Position numbers and translations under genes: made by a program
Part shown: positions 15,451-17,697 of the stretch, piece by piece
How positions within the stretch are numbered: the first letter of the stretch is position 1
Layout of the letters: each line of letters starts with the position of its first letter
Assembly (NCBI GenBank): GCA_964613235.1
Contig: CAZTGM010000039.1
Coordinates: forward strand, 1 to 17,697
Reading direction: 5' to 3'
Origin: J005 sp964613235
GTDB taxonomy: Bacteria > Pseudomonadota > Zetaproteobacteria > Mariprofundales > Mariprofundaceae
Length of the DNA stretch: 17,697 nucleotides
The notes under the pieces: generated by a model
What the model was told of the DNA's origin: nothing
What the model saw: only the letters and a program-made list of their open reading frames with translations
Databases searched by the model: none

Positions 15451-16068
15451 CTATTCATCCGGCTTCTCCACTAATAGCTTGTTGCGGGAAGAAACCCCCT
15501 TATATCGTAAAATGGCTGTGACATGGGCTTTAACTGTCGCCTCGGAAATCCCCAGCAAACGCGCAATCTCCTTATTGGTCATACCACTGAGAATCAGGCT
15601 CAATACCTCAAGCTGCCGCTCGGTCAGATGCTTGCCCGTTTTCTGGGATACCTTTTTCTCCTCATCCTGAATCAGACTCAGCAAATGCGGCGGAATATAG
15701 GTTCCTCCCGCCAGTACCAGCTGAATCGCCATCAGCAAGATGGTCGCCCGGGTGCTTTTGGGAATATACCCCAGCGCCCCAATCTCGAAAGAACGCTTCA
15801 TTAACTCAATATCTTCCCATGCCGAAAGCATGGCCACCTTCTGTTCGGGGTGCTGTAGCTTGATTTCCATCAACAGATTAATACCATTGCCATCTGGTAA
15901 TTCATAGTCCAGCAGTACCAGATCAAACACACAATTCTTCCGGATAATCCTTCTTGCTTCAGCAAGAGATTCAGCTTCCACGATCTCTTTGATCCGGGAA
16001 ACACGCTGTAATAACTGTATCAGTCCGGATCTGAATAGCTGGTGATCATCCACAATAAGAATGTGCAT
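15451..16068 (-). CDS. NarL/FixJ-family response regulator (receiver + LuxR-type HTH)
   Basis: A 205-residue two-component regulator. The receiver domain (1-120) has acidic pocket Asp7-Asp8 in IVDDHQ, phospho-acceptor Asp54 in VLLDYELPDG, Ser82 and Lys104 in YIPKST. The LuxR/GerE HTH spans about 148-195 (LTERQLEVLSLI, NKEIARLLGISEATVKAHV). Phosphorylation should favour dimerisation and binding to an inverted repeat. No histidine kinase gene is near, so the input is unknown. It is transcribed away from a receiver-only gene across a 139-bp region holding a 12-bp palindrome (16113-16124), which makes autoregulation plausible. ATG 16068 has only a weak GAG upstream. Confidence 0.93.
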   Translation of the reverse strand: MHILIVDDHQLFRSGLIQLLQRVSRIKEIVEAESLAEARRIIRKNCVFDLVLLDYELPDGNGINLLMEIKLQHPEQKVAMLSAWEDIELMKRSFEIGALGYIPKSTRATILLMAIQLVLAGGTYIPPHLLSLIQDEEKKVSQKTGKHLTERQLEVLSLILSGMTNKEIARLLGISEATVKAHVTAILRYKGVSSRNKLLVEKPDE

Positions 16069-16112
16069 ACGACAATCTCACAACCGATCCATTTTCAACG
16101 CAACCTGAAATA

Positions 16113-16130
16113 GGTCGTACGACCAAGGTC
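16113..16130. promoter_or_regulatory. Candidate operator: perfect 12-bp palindrome with an extra half-site, between divergent response regulators
   Basis: GGTCGTACGACC (16113-16124) is a perfect palindrome. It is followed by AAGGTC, so GACC-AA-GGTC (16121-16130) is a second, overlapping inverted repeat: three half-sites in 18 bp. TGAAAT (16106-16111) and ATTTCA (16133-16138) flank it as an outer inverted repeat. The site is 45 bp from the minus-strand regulator start and 84 bp from the plus-strand receiver start, suitable for joint control. Binding by the NarL-type regulator is inference. Confidence 0.5.
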
Positions 16131-16164
16131 TAATTTCATCATTTTAATCCCCGCATAGAGTTGC

Positions 16165-16181
16165 TATTCAATGAATACAAT
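16165..16181 (+). promoter_or_regulatory. Candidate -10 element of the receiver gene overlapping an inverted repeat
   Basis: TATTCA (16165-16170) and TGAATA (16172-16177) form a 6-bp inverted repeat around one base. The right arm overlaps TACAAT (16176-16181), a 5-of-6 match to a -10 box, 26 bp before the receiver ATG. No good -35 lies 16-18 bp further up, so the promoter may need an activator. This is weak evidence. Confidence 0.3.
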
Positions 16182-16207
16182 CACCTATTTCCCGTACATA
16201 AAACGCC

Positions 16208-16654
16208 ATGCCTATCCATATTATTGACGATGATCCCGTTATTCGAAAGGTGTTGAGAGCAATTGCGTCCCTGCACACCAATCGGTGTGCTATATTCGAA
16301 TCTGCAGAAAAATATCTGGCCTATATCCACTCAGATACTTTTGTTGAGGCCAGGCTGATTATTACGGATGTAATGATGCCAGGCATGAGTGGGCTTGAAC
16401 TGGTCAGAACATTGCGTTCTCTTGGCCTGGCGAGCAAAATCATTGTCATCAGTGGCAATTTTCCGGAACACACTGAAGCACCACATCCCAGTGTATGCTG
16501 CATGATGCACAAACCCTTCGATATCCGACGTATGCAAACGATTATTGCGATCATGCTTGTCTGCCAATGCCGGTATTCGACCCGTGAGCAATATAAGGCC
16601 ATCAGTTACTGGCCCGGCATCCGTCTAAAATGTCCGCACTGTCAGTCAGACTGA
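16208..16654 (+). CDS. Stand-alone receiver-domain protein with cysteine-rich tail
   Basis: 148 residues. The receiver domain (about 2-117) has the acidic Asp7-Asp9 pocket in IIDDDP, phospho-acceptor Asp54 in ITDVMMPGMSG, Ser82 in VISGN and Lys102 in HKPF, so phosphorylation looks possible. No output domain follows. The ~30-residue tail instead carries Cys119-Gln-Cys121 and Cys142-Pro-His-Cys145, separated by 20 residues. That spacing could hold a zinc ion; this is an inference. Such single-domain proteins usually act as phosphate shuttles or bind a partner. ATG 16208 has no clear ribosome binding site. The 3' end overlaps that of the convergent nitrilase gene by 13 bp. Confidence 0.87.
   Translation: MPIHIIDDDPVIRKVLRAIASLHTNRCAIFESAEKYLAYIHSDTFVEARLIITDVMMPGMSGLELVRTLRSLGLASKIIVISGNFPEHTEAPHPSVCCMMHKPFDIRRMQTIIAIMLVCQCRYSTREQYKAISYWPGIRLKCPHCQSD
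16642..16654. repeat. 13-bp palindrome forming the shared 3' ends of the receiver and nitrilase genes
   Basis: TCAGTC-A-GACTGA is a 6-bp inverted repeat around one base. It is exactly the overlap of the two convergent genes: each strand reads Gln-Ser-Asp-stop with TGA at its end. It is not a typical terminator, since the stem is short and no T-run follows. Confidence 0.8.
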
Positions 16655-17601
16655 GAATCATGCACCAGTTCGACAGGAACATGTTCTCCTGTATCAATGC
16701 GCAGATGGAACAGATCCGGCCGCGCATAATGGCCGCTTACATCCAGAATACGCCTGGCATGCCGGATAGCCTGCATATCGAGATCATCATACAAGATGCC
16801 TTCCTCCCGGCTTAACGGCCTGGCCACCAGGCGCCCACCGGGCGCAACAATCATCGAATCACCGGGATTAATCCATTCATCCGCATCGGGATAAAGCATA
16901 TCTTTATAGGGCATATCATCGGGAATATCACGTGCACGAAGCAGATGCCCGCAGCCAATGACCCAGCAACCGCCTTCCTTGGCGATATGCTGTAATGTTG
17001 CCTGCCATGTTGCACCGCTGTCATAAGTGGGCGCGACATATATCTGGATACCCTGTGCATAAAGGGCATAACGAGCCAGGGGCATATAATTCTCCCAGCA
17101 TATCAGGCAACCAATGCGACCCGCCGGTGTATCCACAACATGCAGGCCGCTCGCATCACCCATCCCCCATACCATGCGCTCAGGATTGGTCGGCATCAAT
17201 TTACGATGCCGGTTCGCAATCAAACCATCGGGCAATATGACCACAACCGTGTTGTACAGCGTGGAACGACTGCAACAACCATCGATTTCATTCATGCCAC
17301 AAACAATGGTGATGTGATGTTCACGAGCTGCATCGCATAAAGGCTGTAAATCTCCCGCCTCGAGATCGACGCTCTGTTCGGCCAACAGCGCATGCAGCGA
17401 TTCGCATGCATTCCAGTCTGCGCCCGGCCGCAGGCGCCAGATCCATGCCGGATAGCCGGCAATAAATGCTTCGCTGAACACCACCAGCGTGGCTTCGCGT
17501 TCTGCAGCCGCTGCAACCGCAGCCACCGCCCTGGCCAGCGTCTTGTCACGATCCAGAAAGACCGGAGCTTGCTGCACAATGGCGATTTTGCATTCAGCCA
17601 T
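16642..17601 (-). CDS. Nitrilase (aliphatic/aromatic nitrilase branch, EC 3.5.5.1-like)
   Basis: 319 residues, the usual nitrilase length. The Glu44 (FSEAFIAGYP), Lys134 (HRKLMPT) and Cys168 (LICWENYMPLAR) triad is intact. CWENYMPLAR and the following APTYDSGATWQATL segment mark the true nitrilase branch, which turns nitriles into carboxylate and ammonia, rather than the amidase branch seen in the other superfamily member at 8795-9595. The natural substrate cannot be told; plant-type nitriles and cyanide-derived compounds are both possible. AGGAGG (17607-17612) lies 5 nt before the ATG, and a good promoter and leader hairpin lie further up. No sign of the Nit1C cluster genes is seen, although the window ends 96 bp upstream of the start. 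The 3' end overlaps the receiver gene. Confidence 0.93.
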   Translation of the reverse strand: MAECKIAIVQQAPVFLDRDKTLARAVAAVAAAAEREATLVVFSEAFIAGYPAWIWRLRPGADWNACESLHALLAEQSVDLEAGDLQPLCDAAREHHITIVCGMNEIDGCCSRSTLYNTVVVILPDGLIANRHRKLMPTNPERMVWGMGDASGLHVVDTPAGRIGCLICWENYMPLARYALYAQGIQIYVAPTYDSGATWQATLQHIAKEGGCWVIGCGHLLRARDIPDDMPYKDMLYPDADEWINPGDSMIVAPGGRLVARPLSREEGILYDDLDMQAIRHARRILDVSGHYARPDLFHLRIDTGEHVPVELVHDSQSD

Positions 17602-17618
17602 GATCGCCTCCTGCCAAA

Positions 17619-17639
17619 CGTCATCCTGATGAGATGACG
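17619..17639 (-). promoter_or_regulatory. Inverted repeat in the nitrilase leader (hairpin or operator)
   Basis: CGTCATC (17619-17625) and GATGACG (17633-17639) form a 7-bp stem with a 7-nt loop. Inside it, TCATC (17621-17625) can also pair with GATGA at 17628-17632, because GATGA occurs twice in tandem (17628-17637). The repeat lies just downstream of the predicted transcription start and 6 bp before AGGAGG. It could be an operator at +1 or an mRNA structure affecting translation. Confidence 0.45.
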
Positions 17640-17648
17640 CTATATCCG

Positions 17649-17677
17649 AGTATAGTCGTCGGTTATGACAATGGCAA
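17649..17677 (-). promoter_or_regulatory. Sigma70-type promoter of the nitrilase gene
   Basis: On the minus strand, TTGCCA (17672-17677, 5 of 6 to TTGACA) is followed after exactly 17 bp by TATACT (17649-17654, 5 of 6 to TATAAT). Transcription should start near 17641-17643, giving a leader of about 40 nt that holds the inverted repeat and the ribosome binding site. Confidence 0.6.
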
Positions 17678-17697
17678 AAGCGAATGGCTGTTTAAAA

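Noticed and set aside
16642..17601. Nitrilase as part of a Nit1C biosynthetic cluster
   Set aside because: None of the expected radical SAM, GNAT or flavoprotein partners is visible. The neighbour downstream is an unrelated receiver gene on the opposite strand.
17665..17697. Start of a plus-strand gene at the right edge (ATG 17665 or 17671)
   Set aside because: Only 11 open codons are visible, there is no ribosome binding site, and the codons overlap the nitrilase promoter. It cannot be supported without more sequence.

Overview
The window is ordinary-looking proteobacterial chromosome of moderate G+C, gene-dense, with short intergenic gaps and strong AGGAGG-type ribosome binding sites on several genes. 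YceH, ClpS/ClpA, TrmO, TatD, DUF1841 and an AddAB-type recombination nuclease together suggest a beta-, gamma- or zetaproteobacterium-like organism. A CbbY-type phosphatase hints at, but does not prove, a Calvin-cycle autotroph. I cannot name the species. No rRNA, tRNA or CRISPR array is seen.

Layout. (1) 1-167: the tail of a broken IS3-family insertion sequence. The end of orfA carries a textbook -1 frameshift cassette, and only the first ~33 codons of orfB remain. The break is followed by an imperfect hairpin. (2) 265-897, plus strand: yceH (UPF0502). (3) 934-12062, minus strand: nine genes in a row, read from right to left. They are a CbbY-like phosphatase, TatD, a DUF4438 protein, a Nit1-type amidase, a GT-B glycosyltransferase resembling the N-terminal half of plant L-arabinokinase, a DUF1841 protein, a small two-helix membrane protein, an AddB-like nuclease and an AddA-like helicase-nuclease. 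Every junction is an overlap or a gap of 5 nt or less, except 47 nt between tatD and the DUF4438 gene, so this is probably one or two operons. (4) 12106-15312, plus strand: clpS, clpA and trmO. ClpS chooses N-degron substrates, ClpA unfolds them for ClpP (not in this window), and TrmO methylates t6A37 in tRNA-Thr. (5) 15451-16654: two divergent response regulators, a NarL/FixJ-type DNA-binding one (minus) and a receiver-only one with a cysteine-rich tail (plus). They are separated by 139 bp that hold a perfect 12-bp palindrome. (6) 16642-17601, minus strand: a true nitrilase with a good sigma70-type promoter and a hairpin leader. Its 3' end overlaps that of the receiver gene across a 13-bp palindrome.

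The nine-gene array joins DNA-end processing (AddAB-like) to metabolite repair (Nit1, CbbY) and proteins of unknown role. The two response regulators have no histidine kinase nearby. I found no clear new defence or mobile system. The strongest candidates for follow-up are the complete frameshift cassette, the palindromic operator between the regulators, the receiver protein with a possible zinc-binding tail, the palindromic shared gene end and the HxxxH-rich DUF1841 protein.
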